Below, piece by piece: positions 41,572 through 51,810 of a stretch of DNA of 64,000 nucleotides. Both the position numbers and the translations under genes were made by a program. Within the stretch, counting starts at the first letter, position 1. Every line of letters begins with the position of its first letter. The DNA comes from JABWAM01 sp964653025 (GTDB lineage Bacteria > Verrucomicrobiota > Verrucomicrobiia > JABWAM01), in the NCBI GenBank assembly GCA_964653025.1, contig CAZZBZ010000006.1, forward strand, positions 1-64,000, in the 5' to 3' direction. A model generated the notes under the pieces. The model had not been told where the DNA came from. It did not search any database and saw only the letters and a program-made list of their open reading frames with translations.

Positions 41572-43094
41572 GAGGCGCGGCCCGGATCGTTTCCGCGGCG
41601 GAGGCGGTGGCGATGATCCCCGCCGGTGCCACCGTGGCGGTCAGCGGTTTTGTGGGCTCGGGGCACCCCGAACTGCTCACGGCGGCGCTGGAGAAGCGTT
41701 TTCTCGGGAGCGGCACGCCCCACGACCTCACGCTCGTTTACGCCGCGGGGCAGGGGGATCGCGACCGACGCGGCCTCAACCACCTCGCACACCCCGGGCT
41801 CCTCAAGCGCGTGGTCGGTGGGCACTGGAACCTCGCCCCCCGTCTCGGGAAACTCGCCATGGAGAACCGGATCGAGGCCTACAACCTTCCGCAGGGAGTC
41901 CTCTGTGCCCTCTTCCGCGAAATCGCCGCGAAACGCCCAGGCGTGATCACGCGCGTGGGCCTCCACACCCTCGTGGATCCGAAGAACGGCGGCGGGCGCC
42001 TCAACGAAAGTACCGTCGAGCATCTCGTTGAGCGGATCACCCTCGGCGGGCAGGAATGGCTCTGGTATCGCGCCTTCCCGATCCATGTAGCGCTCATCCG
42101 CGCCAGTACCGCCGACCGCCGCGGAAACCTCGCGCTCGATCGCGAGGCGATTGTCGGCGAGGTGCTCCCCCTCGCCCAGGCTGCGAGGAATTGCGGCGGG
42201 ATCGTCATCGCCCAGGTCGAGCGCCTCGTGGATCGCATCCCCGACCCGAAGTCCGTGCGCGTTCCCGGGATTCTCGTGGATGATCTCGTCCTCTCCGAAG
42301 GGGAAGGGCACGACCAGACCTTCGCGGAGCCCTTCAACGAGGCCTACGTCACCGCCGGGCCTCCTCCCGCCGCGCCGCCGCCGCTCCCCTTCTCCGAGCG
42401 AAAGATCATCGGGCGGCGCACCCTTGCGGAAATTGCGAAGGGCGACCTCGTGAACCTCGGTATCGGCCTTCCGGAGGCGGTCGCCGCCGTCGCTGCCGAG
42501 GAAGGAAGGCTCGAGGATTTCACACTGACCGTCGAGAGCGGGCCGATCGGGGGGATTCCTGCCGGTGGATTGAGCTTCGGTTGCAGCGCCTGGACGGAAG
42601 CGGTGGTGGACCAGCCCGCGCAGTTCGATTTCTACGACGGTGGCGGACTGGATTTCGCGGCGCTCGGCGCCATCGAGGTGGACGCTGAGGGCAGCGTCAA
42701 CGTGACCAGCTTTGCGGGGCGGTTTGCCGGCGTGGGTGGATTCATCAACATCAGCCAGAATGCGAAGCGGCTCGTCTTCTGCTTCAGCTTTCGCGCGGGC
42801 GACCTCGAGGTGGACGCCGAGGGGGGGTGCCTTCGGATCGTGAGGGAAGGCCAGTATCCCAAGTGGGTGAAGCGTGTTGCCCAGGTCGGTTTTCATGGCC
42901 CCTCCGCCCTCGCGCGCGGCCAGCAGGTCCTCTACGTCACCGAGCGGGCCGTGTTCGAGCTCACCCCGAAGGGCGTGGAGTTGCGCGAGGTCGCGCCGGG
43001 CGTTGACCTGAAGGCCTCGGTGCTCGATCTGATGGCCTTCGCCCCCGTGGTGGGTTCCCCCAAACTGATGCCTGCCTCCTGTTTTCATAAGTGA
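41568..43094 (+). CDS. Class I acyl-CoA transferase (propionate/acetate CoA-transferase-like)
   Basis: A 508-residue protein with alpha- and beta-type halves fused, as in Pct and YdiF. The GTG start at 41568 sits in a GTGA overlap with the ketoreductase and follows GGAGG. The catalytic glutamate is Glu323 in ESGPIGG, matching ExGxxGG; the first half carries VSGFVGSGHP. It moves CoA between short-chain acids such as acetate, propionate or acetoacetate. With the thiolase downstream it could handle ketone bodies or fermentation acids. Confidence 0.88.
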   Translation: MRGAARIVSAAEAVAMIPAGATVAVSGFVGSGHPELLTAALEKRFLGSGTPHDLTLVYAAGQGDRDRRGLNHLAHPGLLKRVVGGHWNLAPRLGKLAMENRIEAYNLPQGVLCALFREIAAKRPGVITRVGLHTLVDPKNGGGRLNESTVEHLVERITLGGQEWLWYRAFPIHVALIRASTADRRGNLALDREAIVGEVLPLAQAARNCGGIVIAQVERLVDRIPDPKSVRVPGILVDDLVLSEGEGHDQTFAEPFNEAYVTAGPPPAAPPPLPFSERKIIGRRTLAEIAKGDLVNLGIGLPEAVAAVAAEEGRLEDFTLTVESGPIGGIPAGGLSFGCSAWTEAVVDQPAQFDFYDGGGLDFAALGAIEVDAEGSVNVTSFAGRFAGVGGFINISQNAKRLVFCFSFRAGDLEVDAEGGCLRIVREGQYPKWVKRVAQVGFHGPSALARGQQVLYVTERAVFELTPKGVELREVAPGVDLKASVLDLMAFAPVVGSPKLMPASCFHK

Positions 43095-43113
43095 ACCCGA
43101 AAGGACATTTCCC

Positions 43114-44286
43114 ATGAAACTCTCCAAACCTGTCTTCATCGTTTCCGCCGCACGCTCGCCAATCGGACGCTTCGGTGGCGGCCTCAAGTCCGTCGGCCCC
43201 GTGGACCTTGCCGCGCATGTCGCAGCCTCGTTCCTCAAGCCAGAACTGGCCGCGCGCACCGGCTCGGTGATCCTCGGCCAGGTCCTCCAGGCGGGCAGTG
43301 GGATGAACGTGGCCCGCCAGATTTCCCTGCGCCTGGGCATCCCGCGGGAGACCCCCTCTTTCACCGTGAACATGGCGTGCGCCTCGGGCCTGAAGGCCGT
43401 GGCTCTCGGCGCCTCCGCGATCCAGGAGGGCGAGGCGGAACTTGCGCTCGCGGGCGGGGTCGAGTCGATGAGCCGCGCGCCGCACTATTCCTGGGGCATG
43501 CGCTGGGGGCACAAGCTCGGGGACGTGGCCCTCGCCGATGCGATTTTTGCCGATGGCCTCACCGACCCCACTCTCGGCCTCGCGATGGGGGAGACCGCCG
43601 AGCGGCTCGCGGAGCTTTACCGCGTGTCGAGGGCCGACCAGGACGCCTTCGCCCTCGAAAGCCAGCGCCGCGTGGCGACCGCCCGCGCCGCCTTTGCGCG
43701 GGAGATTGTCCCGTTCCCGTCGGATAAGGGGACCGTGGAGAAGGACGAGCACCCGCGCCCGGACACGACGCTGGAGAAGCTGGCGCAGCTCAAGCCGTCC
43801 TTTCGCAAGGAGGGCACCGTGACCGCTGGCAATTCCTCCGGCATCAACGACGGGGCCGCGCTCGTACTGCTTGCGGGGGAAGGCGCCGCGAACCGTGCCG
43901 GCCTGCGCCCGCGGGCGAGGGTGATCGCGTGCTCCGCGGTGGGCTGCGACCCTGCCATCATGGGGATTGGCCCCGTCGGCGCGATCCGTGCCCTGTGTGC
44001 CGAGACCGGATGGGACCTCGACAAGGTGGATGCCGTGGAGATCAACGAGGCCTTTGCCGCACAGACGCTGGCGTGTGCGCGCGAGCTCAAACTTCCCTTG
44101 GAGAAGCTCAACCGCCGCGGCGGCGCGATCGCCCTCGGTCACCCGATCGGCGGCAGTGGCGCGCGCGTGCTCGTGACCCTCCTCCATCTCATGGAGGACC
44201 TGGGGCTGAAGCGCGGGATCGCCTCCCTCTGCGTGGGGGGTGGCATGGGCATCGCGATGGCCATCGAACGCGAGGCCATCGCGTGA
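43114..44286 (+). CDS. Thiolase, acetyl-CoA acetyltransferase-like
   Basis: A 390-residue complete thiolase. The acyl-accepting Cys89 lies in NMACASGLKAV, where Met-Ala replaces the usual VCGSG-type neighbours. EINEAFAAQTL, GHPIGGSGARV with its catalytic His, and CVGGGMG with the second Cys are conserved. It condenses or splits acetyl-CoA and acetoacetyl-CoA. It is third in an operon with a ketoreductase and a CoA-transferase (gap 19 bp). The gap gene begins 90 bp later behind its own promoter. Confidence 0.93.
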   Translation: MKLSKPVFIVSAARSPIGRFGGGLKSVGPVDLAAHVAASFLKPELAARTGSVILGQVLQAGSGMNVARQISLRLGIPRETPSFTVNMACASGLKAVALGASAIQEGEAELALAGGVESMSRAPHYSWGMRWGHKLGDVALADAIFADGLTDPTLGLAMGETAERLAELYRVSRADQDAFALESQRRVATARAAFAREIVPFPSDKGTVEKDEHPRPDTTLEKLAQLKPSFRKEGTVTAGNSSGINDGAALVLLAGEGAANRAGLRPRARVIACSAVGCDPAIMGIGPVGAIRALCAETGWDLDKVDAVEINEAFAAQTLACARELKLPLEKLNRRGGAIALGHPIGGSGARVLVTLLHLMEDLGLKRGIASLCVGGGMGIAMAIEREAIA

Positions 44287-44308
44287 TTGAAGTTTTTTAA
44301 ATCCGGAT

Positions 44309-44336
44309 TTGACCGCGGGGTGCCAGCATCTCTAAT
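44309..44336 (+). promoter_or_regulatory. Promoter of the gap-pgk-tpiA operon with an overlapping palindrome
   Basis: TTGACC (44309-44314) and TCTAAT (44331-44336) form a sigma-70-like pair with a 16-base spacer, giving a start near 44343 and a leader of about 34 bases. The perfect palindrome AAATCCGGATTT (44299-44310) touches the -35 box and would be well placed for a repressor or activator. Confidence 0.6.
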
Positions 44337-44376
44337 ATGAAAGTTCACCTTCTTTCAAACATCTCATTCAGACACC

Positions 44377-45415
<1,039 letters not shown>

Positions 45416-45417
<2 letters not shown>

Positions 45418-45503
45418 GATTCGCCAGAGCCCCACGGTCGCCGCGCGCTCGCTTTTCGCTGCGAGCTGTGGCTGCTCGAATGAAATCCTGATTGGCGAAT
45501 CCT
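45416..45503 (+). promoter_or_regulatory. Intercistronic inverted repeat from the gap stop to the pgk start
   Basis: AGGATTCGCCA (45416-45426) overlaps the gap stop codon and is perfectly complementary to TGGCGAATCCT (45493-45503), whose last base touches the pgk ATG. Smaller inner stems (for example GCTCGC with GCGAGC) fill the loop. No Shine-Dalgarno sequence is visible before pgk. Folding would hide its start, so the hairpin may set the pgk level or mark an RNA-processing site. Confidence 0.5.
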
Positions 45504-46727
45504 ATGGCAAAACTCAACGTTCAGGACCTCGATGTCGCGGGCAGGCGCGTGCTTGTCCGTGTGGACTTCAACGTACCCCTCGACGCGGACGGGAAGATCA
45601 CGGACGATTCGCGCGTCCGCGCCTCGCTCCCCACCATCGACTGGCTTCTTGAGCGCGGGGCCCGCGTCATCCTCTGCAGCCACCTTGGACGCCCGAAGGG
45701 CAAGCCCGACCCCTCGATGAGTCTCCGCCCCGTGGCAAAGCACCTTTCCGACCTGCTCAACCGCCCGGTCGCGTTCCTCGACGACTGTGTTGGCGAGAAG
45801 GTGGAGAAGACCGTGGGGATTATGAAGGACGGGGACTGCCTGCTGCTGGAGAACGTCCGGTTTTATGCCGCGGAGGAGAAGAACGATTCCGCGTTCGCGA
45901 AGCAACTGGCCTCCTGCGCCGAGCTTTACGTGAACGACGCGTTCGGCTCCGCCCACCGCGCCCATGCTTCCACCGAGGGGGTCGCCCGCTTTGTCCAGAA
46001 GTCTGCCGCCGGTTTTCTCCTCCAGAAGGAGCTCCAGTACCTCGGCGACGAGCTCGCAAACCCAGCGCGCCCCTTCGTCGCGATTCTTGGTGGCGCCAAG
46101 GTCAGCGATAAGATTGCGGTGATCGAGTCGCTTCTCGACAAGGCCGACACCCTGCTTATTGGAGGCGCGATGGCCTACACCTTCCTCCGCGCGCAGGGAA
46201 TCCCCACGGGTGCCTCGCTTGTTGAGGAGGACCGCCTCGATATGAGCCGTCGCGTCCTCGAGCTCGCCTCGAAGAAGAACAAGCGCATTTTTCTTCCCGT
46301 GGACCATGTTGTCGCCCGCCGCGTCGAGACCGACAAGCTCGATAAGAAGGGCAGAAAGATCGTGGAGTTCCAGGGCGCCCACGCCACGGATTGCGCCTCG
46401 ATCGGCGAGGGGCTTTGCGGCGTGGACATTGGACCGAAAACGCTGGAGGTCTATTCGAGAGCCGTGGGCACGGCAAAGACCGTCCTCTGGAACGGCCCGA
46501 TGGGGATCTTTGAGAACAAGCAGTTTTCCCGGGGCACCTTCGAGGTCGCGAAGGCTGTCGCCGCGAGCGGTGCCAAGTCCATCATCGGCGGTGGCGACTC
46601 CGTGAAGGCCATCCATCAAAGCGGCCTCTCGGACAAGATTACCTTTCTCAGCACCGGCGGCGGCGCCTCCCTCGAGTTCCTCGAGGGCAAGGTCCTTCCT
46701 GGTGTTGCAGCGCTCAACGAGAAGTAG
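45504..46727 (+). CDS. pgk: Phosphoglycerate kinase
   Basis: A 407-residue enzyme making ATP from 1,3-bisphosphoglycerate. VLVRVDFNVPLD, SHLGRPKGKPD, LLENVRFY, the central IGGAMAYTFL and the C-terminal STGGGASLEFLEGK are all present. ATG at 45504 is preferred over a TTG 12 bases upstream, because MAKLNVQDLD is the expected start. An intercistronic hairpin separates it from gap. tpiA follows after 123 bp. Confidence 0.97.
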   Translation: MAKLNVQDLDVAGRRVLVRVDFNVPLDADGKITDDSRVRASLPTIDWLLERGARVILCSHLGRPKGKPDPSMSLRPVAKHLSDLLNRPVAFLDDCVGEKVEKTVGIMKDGDCLLLENVRFYAAEEKNDSAFAKQLASCAELYVNDAFGSAHRAHASTEGVARFVQKSAAGFLLQKELQYLGDELANPARPFVAILGGAKVSDKIAVIESLLDKADTLLIGGAMAYTFLRAQGIPTGASLVEEDRLDMSRRVLELASKKNKRIFLPVDHVVARRVETDKLDKKGRKIVEFQGAHATDCASIGEGLCGVDIGPKTLEVYSRAVGTAKTVLWNGPMGIFENKQFSRGTFEVAKAVAASGAKSIIGGGDSVKAIHQSGLSDKITFLSTGGGASLEFLEGKVLPGVAALNEK

Positions 46728-46754
46728 GTCGGCTACCGAAGTTCACGCTCCGGG

Positions 46755-46808
46755 GGCTCAACGGCTGGCGAAAAGCTTCTCGATCCCCAAACCGTGAACC
46801 GCTGAACC
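46755..46808. repeat. Degenerate relative of the 40674 inverted repeat
   Basis: GGCTCAACGG (46755-46764) and CCGCTGAACC (46799-46808) form an imperfect pair (8 of 10), and AACCGTGAACCGCTGAACC resembles the arm at 40728. It lies in the pgk-tpiA gap. The similarity suggests a common dispersed repeat rather than a local terminator. Confidence 0.4.
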
Positions 46809-46850
46809 TGGCAACATAATTTTCTCAACCAACACCCTGATCCCATCCTC

Positions 46851-47612
46851 ATGAAGACCCGCCGCTCCATCATCGCCGGAAACTGGAAAATGCATCGCAC
46901 CCTCGCTGAGGCCGAGAGCCTCGTGAAGAGTCTCCTTCTCGAGCTAACGGACCTCTCTGATGTGGATGTGGTTCTCTGCCCACCGTTCACTTCCCTTGCG
47001 AAGGTGGCCGACCTCGTCTCCAAGACCCAGATTCGCGTCGGTGCCCAGGATATGCACTGGGAGAAAGAGGGGGCTTTCACCGGCGAGATTTCTGCCACGA
47101 TGCTCCGCGATGTCTTTTGCCGCTACGTGATCCTTGGTCACAGCGAGCGCCGTCAGTACTTTGGTGAGACGAACGCCACCGTGAACCGCAAGGCCAGGGC
47201 AGCCATCGCGGCCAGCCTCCGCCCCATCGTCTGCGTCGGCGAGACCCTCGATCAGCGCGAGAAGGAGGACTTCAAGGCCATCCTTCGCACCCAGGTGCAG
47301 GAGAGCCTCGATGAGATCTTTGGCGACGAGGCCGAGGAGGTCGTCGTGGCCTACGAGCCGGTGTGGGCGATCGGCACCGGTCGCACCGCAACCCCCGCCC
47401 AGGCGCAGGAGGTCCATGCCCTGATTCGCACAACTCTCTCCGACATGATGGGGGCCAAGCTCGCCGCGAAGATCCGTATCCAGTACGGCGGCAGCGTGAA
47501 ACCCGCGAATGCCGTCGAGATCCTTGGGCAACCCGACATTGACGGCGCGCTCGTCGGGGGTGCCAGCCTCGATGCCCGCAGCTTCGCCGCGATCGTCAAG
47601 GCCGCGATCTGA
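46851..47612 (+). CDS. tpiA: Triosephosphate isomerase
   Basis: A 253-residue TIM barrel that interconverts dihydroxyacetone phosphate and glyceraldehyde 3-phosphate. The catalytic residues are all present: Asn11 and Lys13 in GNWKM, His97 in LGHSERR and Glu169 in AYEPVWAIGTG; the phosphate loop IQYGGSVKP and GALVGGASL close the barrel. It belongs to the glycolytic cluster. Confidence 0.97.
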   Translation: MKTRRSIIAGNWKMHRTLAEAESLVKSLLLELTDLSDVDVVLCPPFTSLAKVADLVSKTQIRVGAQDMHWEKEGAFTGEISATMLRDVFCRYVILGHSERRQYFGETNATVNRKARAAIAASLRPIVCVGETLDQREKEDFKAILRTQVQESLDEIFGDEAEEVVVAYEPVWAIGTGRTATPAQAQEVHALIRTTLSDMMGAKLAAKIRIQYGGSVKPANAVEILGQPDIDGALVGGASLDARSFAAIVKAAI

Positions 47613-47758
47613 CGGGGGAATCCTGCCCCCCGGTTACGGGATTCCTGCCGAGTGGCTTGCATCGCGTCCCGAAGGCCTGTAGAAGAATCTTCCTCACCAA
47701 CTCCTATCTGGCCTGTGACCTGCGGCTTACAGCTCGCAGCTTTTGGCCTCCGCCCCCC

Positions 47759-48142
47759 ATGACTTTTACCGGCCTCCTTATTGGTTTTCTGCTCACGGTC
47801 CACGTGGTCGTGTGCGTGCTCCTCGTTCTCATTGTCCTCATGCAGCGCCCCAAGAGCGAGGGGCTCGGCACCGCCTTCGGGGGGGGCGTCACCGACTCCC
47901 TGTTCGGCTCCAGCGCGGGGAATGTCCTTACCAAGATCACCACATGGCTCGGTGTCATCTTCTTCATCACCACCATCTCCCTTGCCCTTCTCTATAGCCG
48001 CGCGACTGCCACGAAGAAGGCGAGCCTCGGGGCCAAGCTAAAAGCGGTCGCTTCGGCTTCGACCAACGCCGACGTACGCGCCGCGATCACCAACGTCCCG
48101 TCCGCATCAGTCGCCCCGACCAACGCCCCGTCCGCGAAGTAG
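47759..48142 (+). CDS. secG: Preprotein translocase subunit SecG
   Basis: A 127-residue protein from the ATG at 47759. It has the two transmembrane helices and topology of SecG: LLIGFLLTVHVVVCVLLVLIVL, the cytoplasmic loop MQRPKSEGLGTAFGGG with SLFGSSAGN, and TWLGVIFFITTISLALLY. The Ala/Ser/Asn-rich tail is longer than in E. coli, as often in this phylum. It stimulates SecYE export. The gene follows tpiA, a common arrangement. Confidence 0.93.
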   Translation: MTFTGLLIGFLLTVHVVVCVLLVLIVLMQRPKSEGLGTAFGGGVTDSLFGSSAGNVLTKITTWLGVIFFITTISLALLYSRATATKKASLGAKLKAVASASTNADVRAAITNVPSASVAPTNAPSAK

Positions 48143-48257
48143 AAGGGGTCCGCCATATCGGGGTGCTTGGCGCTGTGGTCTTTGACCGCAGTCGGGCTGA
48201 CGCCGCGATCGGGAAAACGGGGTCAACGGCTCCGTCTCAAACAGATATCTGTCCGCC

Positions 48258-49235
48258 TCAGTCCTTCTTCTCGGGCACCGCTTCCGGCAACCGGCTCACA
48301 AACCTCTGTCCCACCTTGAGCGGACAGCCGCGCAGAAAGTCAGCCGATGTCATCCGCCGTTTTCCCTCGGCTTGGAGCTCTTTGATCACGACCGCCCCGC
48401 GCGGAGCCGCGACGTGGATGCCGTCGACATCGATCTTGATGATCTCGCCAGGCTTACCCTCCACAAAGCGCTCAAAGTCCGCCACAAGCAGCTTGACCAT
48501 TTTCGGACCCTTCTCGGCGACCAGCCAGGAGCAGGCCCCGGGACCGGGCGTGAGGGCGCGGATGTGGTTCCACACGCGCCGCTTGCTCGTCTCCCATTCG
48601 ACCCACTCGTCGTCGCGGGTGATTTTTGGGGCGTGGGTCGCCTCGCCCTCGGGTTGGGGTCGGAAGTCGGCCTTCTCCTGCGCGAGAAGGCGCAGGGCGT
48701 CCACGACGAGCGAGGCGCCCATTGCCGCAAGGCGATCGTGAAGCGTGGCCACGGTGTCCGAGTCGCGGATGTGGGTGCTCTGCTGAAGAAGGATGTCGCC
48801 GGTGTCCAGCCCCTCGTCCATGCGCATAATGGTGACCCCCGTCTCGGGGCAGCCCTCCATGATTGCGCGTTGGATCGGGGCCGCACCGCGATACTTCGGC
48901 AGCAACGAGCCGTGGATGTTGAGGCTCCCGAGGCGGGGAGCATCGAGCGCCGCGCGTGGAAGGATCTTCCCGTAGGCGACCACGATGTTCACCTCCGGCC
49001 GCAGGTAGCGAAGTTGGGAAAGGAACGGGGGCGACTGGAGCGAGGTGGGCTGGAGGACCTTGCAGTGAAAATCAAGCGCGAGGATCTTGATTGGAGTGGG
49101 GGCGAGCTTCCCTGATCGCCCGCGCGGGCGGTCGGGCTGGGTGACGACGCCGACGATGTCGAAGGAAGGGTGTTCCGCGAGCGCCCGAAGTGACGGGCAG
49201 GCGAAGTCCGCCGATCCAAAGAAGACAACTTTCAC
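48258..49235 (-). CDS. fmt: Methionyl-tRNA formyltransferase
   Basis: A 325-residue enzyme formylating initiator Met-tRNA with 10-formyl-tetrahydrofolate. The start is GTG at 49235 (KVVFFGSADFA). NIHGSLLPKYRGAAPIQRAI holds the folate-site Asn-His and the SLLP loop, MRMDEGLDTGDIL the catalytic Asp, and the C-terminal OB-like domain begins near 205 with VWNHIRALTPGPGA. Divergent from cysS across 106 bp. Confidence 0.96.
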   Translation of the reverse strand: MKVVFFGSADFACPSLRALAEHPSFDIVGVVTQPDRPRGRSGKLAPTPIKILALDFHCKVLQPTSLQSPPFLSQLRYLRPEVNIVVAYGKILPRAALDAPRLGSLNIHGSLLPKYRGAAPIQRAIMEGCPETGVTIMRMDEGLDTGDILLQQSTHIRDSDTVATLHDRLAAMGASLVVDALRLLAQEKADFRPQPEGEATHAPKITRDDEWVEWETSKRRVWNHIRALTPGPGACSWLVAEKGPKMVKLLVADFERFVEGKPGEIIKIDVDGIHVAAPRGAVVIKELQAEGKRRMTSADFLRGCPLKVGQRFVSRLPEAVPEKKD

Positions 49236-49341
49236 CCTGCGCTCTTAACCCGGCCCACGCGTTCCCGCAAGGAGGAAGGGGGAGGAAGGGGGACGCGAGC
49301 GGGTTTGCAGCCCGCGCCGGTCCTGCTAGGGTTGGTGCCGC

Positions 49342-50739
49342 ATGCCATTGTGCCTCCACAACACCCTGACCCGCAAGGTCGAGGAGTTTCGCCCGTCGGA
49401 ACCCTCTGGTCGCTCGGTGACGATGTACTGCTGCGGGCCGACGGTGTACGACTCGGCGCACATCGGCAACTTTCGCACGTTTGTGGCGCAGGACCTCCTT
49501 CGCCGTTGCCTCGAGGCACACGGCTGGGAGGTGCGCCACGCGATGAACATTACCGACGTGGAGGACAAGATCATCCGCTCGATCAAGGTCTCGGGGGAGT
49601 CGCTTGAGGTCTTCACCCGCCGCCACGAGAAAACCTTCCTCGATGACTTCGATGCGCTGGGCTGCCGCCGTCCCACCGTGATGCCGCGGGCGACAGAGCA
49701 TATCGGGGAGATCATCGCCCTCGTGAAGCGCCTGCAGGAGAAGGGCGTGGCCTACGCGGCGGCGGACGGCTCCGTCTACTTCTCCATCGAGCGCTTTCCC
49801 GACTACGGGAAGCTCTCGAGGCTCGACCGCTCGCAGCTCAAGCCGGGTGCGCGGGTGAGCGCCGATGAGCACGCGCGCGAGGCCTATGGCGACTTCGCCC
49901 TCTGGAAGGCATGGACCGACCGCGATGGCGCCGTGGCGTGGGAGAGCCCGTGGGGGAAGGGTCGCCCCGGCTGGCACATCGAGTGCTCCTGCATGAGCAT
50001 GAAGCACCTCGGGGAGACCCTCGACCTGCACTGCGGGGGCGAGGACCTCGTCTTCCCGCACCACGAGGACGAGATCGCCCAGAGCGAGGCCGCCACGGGT
50101 CGCCCCTTCGCTCGCTTCTGGATCCACAGCGCGCATCTGCTCGTCAATGGCCAGAAGATGTCGAAGTCTGCCGGTAACTTTTTCACCGCCCGCGACCTCT
50201 TCGCAAAGGGATATACCGGGCGCGAACTCCGCTACGCGCTTCTCTCGGCGCACTATCGCCTGCCACTCAACTTCACCCTCGAGGGACTCGATGCGGCGCG
50301 CCAGGCCCTTGCCCGCCTCGATGCGTGGGAGGAGCGCCTCCGCGCCACCGCGGGGCACCTTCCTTTGTCGGCTGCGGGCGGGTCGCTCCGGCAGGCCTTC
50401 GGCGCCGCGCTCGACGACGATCTCAATATCTCGGCTGCCCTCGGCTGCCTTTTCGATGCCCTGCGCGCCTCGAACCGCGCCCTCGACGAGGGGAAGCTGT
50501 CGCCGGCGGAGGCTGCCCGCGACCTCGCGGACTGGCTCGCGGTACGGGAGGTCCTGGGCCTTCCCGCGCCCACCCCGAAAGCCGCCCCTCCGGAAGTGGA
50601 GGCGCTTGCCCGCGAGCGGCAGGCGGCGCGGGCCGCGAAGGACTGGAAGCGCTCCGACGCCCTGCGCGCCGAGATTGTGAAACTTGGCTGGGCCGTCAAG
50701 GATGTTCCCGGCGGTTTCCAACTTTCCCGTTCGCCTTGA
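49342..50739 (+). CDS. cysS: Cysteine-tRNA ligase
   Basis: A 465-residue class I synthetase. Zinc ligand Cys31 (YCCGPTVYD) with Cys215, His240 and Glu/His nearby, HIGN at 40-43 (the HIGH motif) and KMSKS at 272-276 are present. The anticodon-binding region fills the C-terminal third. Full length for the family. Divergent from fmt; the epimerase gene begins 65 bp after its end. Confidence 0.97.
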   Translation: MPLCLHNTLTRKVEEFRPSEPSGRSVTMYCCGPTVYDSAHIGNFRTFVAQDLLRRCLEAHGWEVRHAMNITDVEDKIIRSIKVSGESLEVFTRRHEKTFLDDFDALGCRRPTVMPRATEHIGEIIALVKRLQEKGVAYAAADGSVYFSIERFPDYGKLSRLDRSQLKPGARVSADEHAREAYGDFALWKAWTDRDGAVAWESPWGKGRPGWHIECSCMSMKHLGETLDLHCGGEDLVFPHHEDEIAQSEAATGRPFARFWIHSAHLLVNGQKMSKSAGNFFTARDLFAKGYTGRELRYALLSAHYRLPLNFTLEGLDAARQALARLDAWEERLRATAGHLPLSAAGGSLRQAFGAALDDDLNISAALGCLFDALRASNRALDEGKLSPAEAARDLADWLAVREVLGLPAPTPKAAPPEVEALARERQAARAAKDWKRSDALRAEIVKLGWAVKDVPGGFQLSRSP

Positions 50740-50804
50740 TCCGTGCGTTCGAGAGCCCTATTCTACGAGCGTACGTGGCAGATCCCCTCGAACCGTCATC
50801 ACTC

Positions 50805-51791
50805 ATGAACCCCATCTCCCCCTATTGGAAAGGTCGTCGCGTGACGGTGACCGGTGCGGCCGGCCTGGTCGGTTCCCACCTCTGTGACCTGCTCGTCGAG
50901 GCGGGTGCCGAGATCCTCGCCGTGGACGACCTCTCGAAGGGAATTCGCGAACGCCTTGCCCATCTCGAGGGCAGGATCCGCTTCGTGAAGGCCGACCTCT
51001 GCGTCCCCGGCGCTGCCGAGGAACTCTTCCGTGGGCAGCAGGTGATCCTTCACCTCGCCTCGCGGGCCTACGGGATTGCCTACAGCGGGGGCCACCACGA
51101 CGAGATGCTCCGTTTCAACGTGGACCTCAACCACAAGGTCCTCCGCGCTTGTGCCGCCGCGCGGGTCGAGCGCGTCCTGGCGGTGAGTTCCTCCTGCGTC
51201 TACCCGGATGAAGCCCCCTCTCCGACGCCGGAGCTTCCCGTGAATACCGGCGAGCCCGAGCGGGCCAACATCGGCTACGGGCAGGCCAAGCGTCAGCTCG
51301 AGATCGAAGCCACGGATCTCTCGCGCTCCACGGGCATCGGCGTGGCCATCGTTCGCCCCTTCAACGCCTACTCGGGGCGCTACAAGTGGGAGGGCGAGTA
51401 CAGCCACGTGATCCCCATGCTCGTGAAGCGCGTCATGGAGGGAGAGGAGCCTCTCGTCATCTGGGGCACGGGCCGCCAGCGTCGCAACTTCCTTCATGCC
51501 GTGGATTTTGGCCGCTGCTTCCTCGCCGTGACGGAACACCACGCGAAGGCCGATCCCGTGAATGTCGGCTACGAGGAGACCGTCTCCATGGCCGAGCTTG
51601 CCGCCGCGATCGGCGAAGCCGCCGGGCGAAAACTCACCATCCGCTTCGACCCCTCCAAGCCCGAGGGTCGCCTTGTGAAGAGCGCGGATTCCACCAAACT
51701 CCGCCGCGTCACGGGGGGCGTGGCGCCCAGCATCCCCCTCGCCGAGGGCCTTCGCGAGATGATCGAGTGGCACCGCCGATCCTTCGCCTGA
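50805..51791 (+). CDS. NAD-dependent sugar-nucleotide epimerase/dehydratase
   Basis: A 328-residue extended SDR from the ATG at 50805. The NAD motif VTGAAGLVGSH is at 14-24, VSSSCVYP gives the catalytic Ser, YGQAK the Tyr/Lys pair and RPFNAYSGRYKWEGEYSHVIP the substrate loop. The closest pattern is GDP-mannose 3,5-epimerase or GDP-fucose synthase-like enzymes, which prepare sugars for surface polysaccharides. It precedes a URO-D-family gene by 19 bp. Confidence 0.85.
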   Translation: MNPISPYWKGRRVTVTGAAGLVGSHLCDLLVEAGAEILAVDDLSKGIRERLAHLEGRIRFVKADLCVPGAAEELFRGQQVILHLASRAYGIAYSGGHHDEMLRFNVDLNHKVLRACAAARVERVLAVSSSCVYPDEAPSPTPELPVNTGEPERANIGYGQAKRQLEIEATDLSRSTGIGVAIVRPFNAYSGRYKWEGEYSHVIPMLVKRVMEGEEPLVIWGTGRQRRNFLHAVDFGRCFLAVTEHHAKADPVNVGYEETVSMAELAAAIGEAAGRKLTIRFDPSKPEGRLVKSADSTKLRRVTGGVAPSIPLAEGLREMIEWHRRSFA

Positions 51792-51810
51792 CGGCGGAGG
51801 ACAAAGGAAA

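Noticed and set aside
41523..43373. A 616-codon minus-strand frame
   Set aside because: Antisense to the CoA-transferase, whose catalytic motif is intact; the frame has shadow composition.
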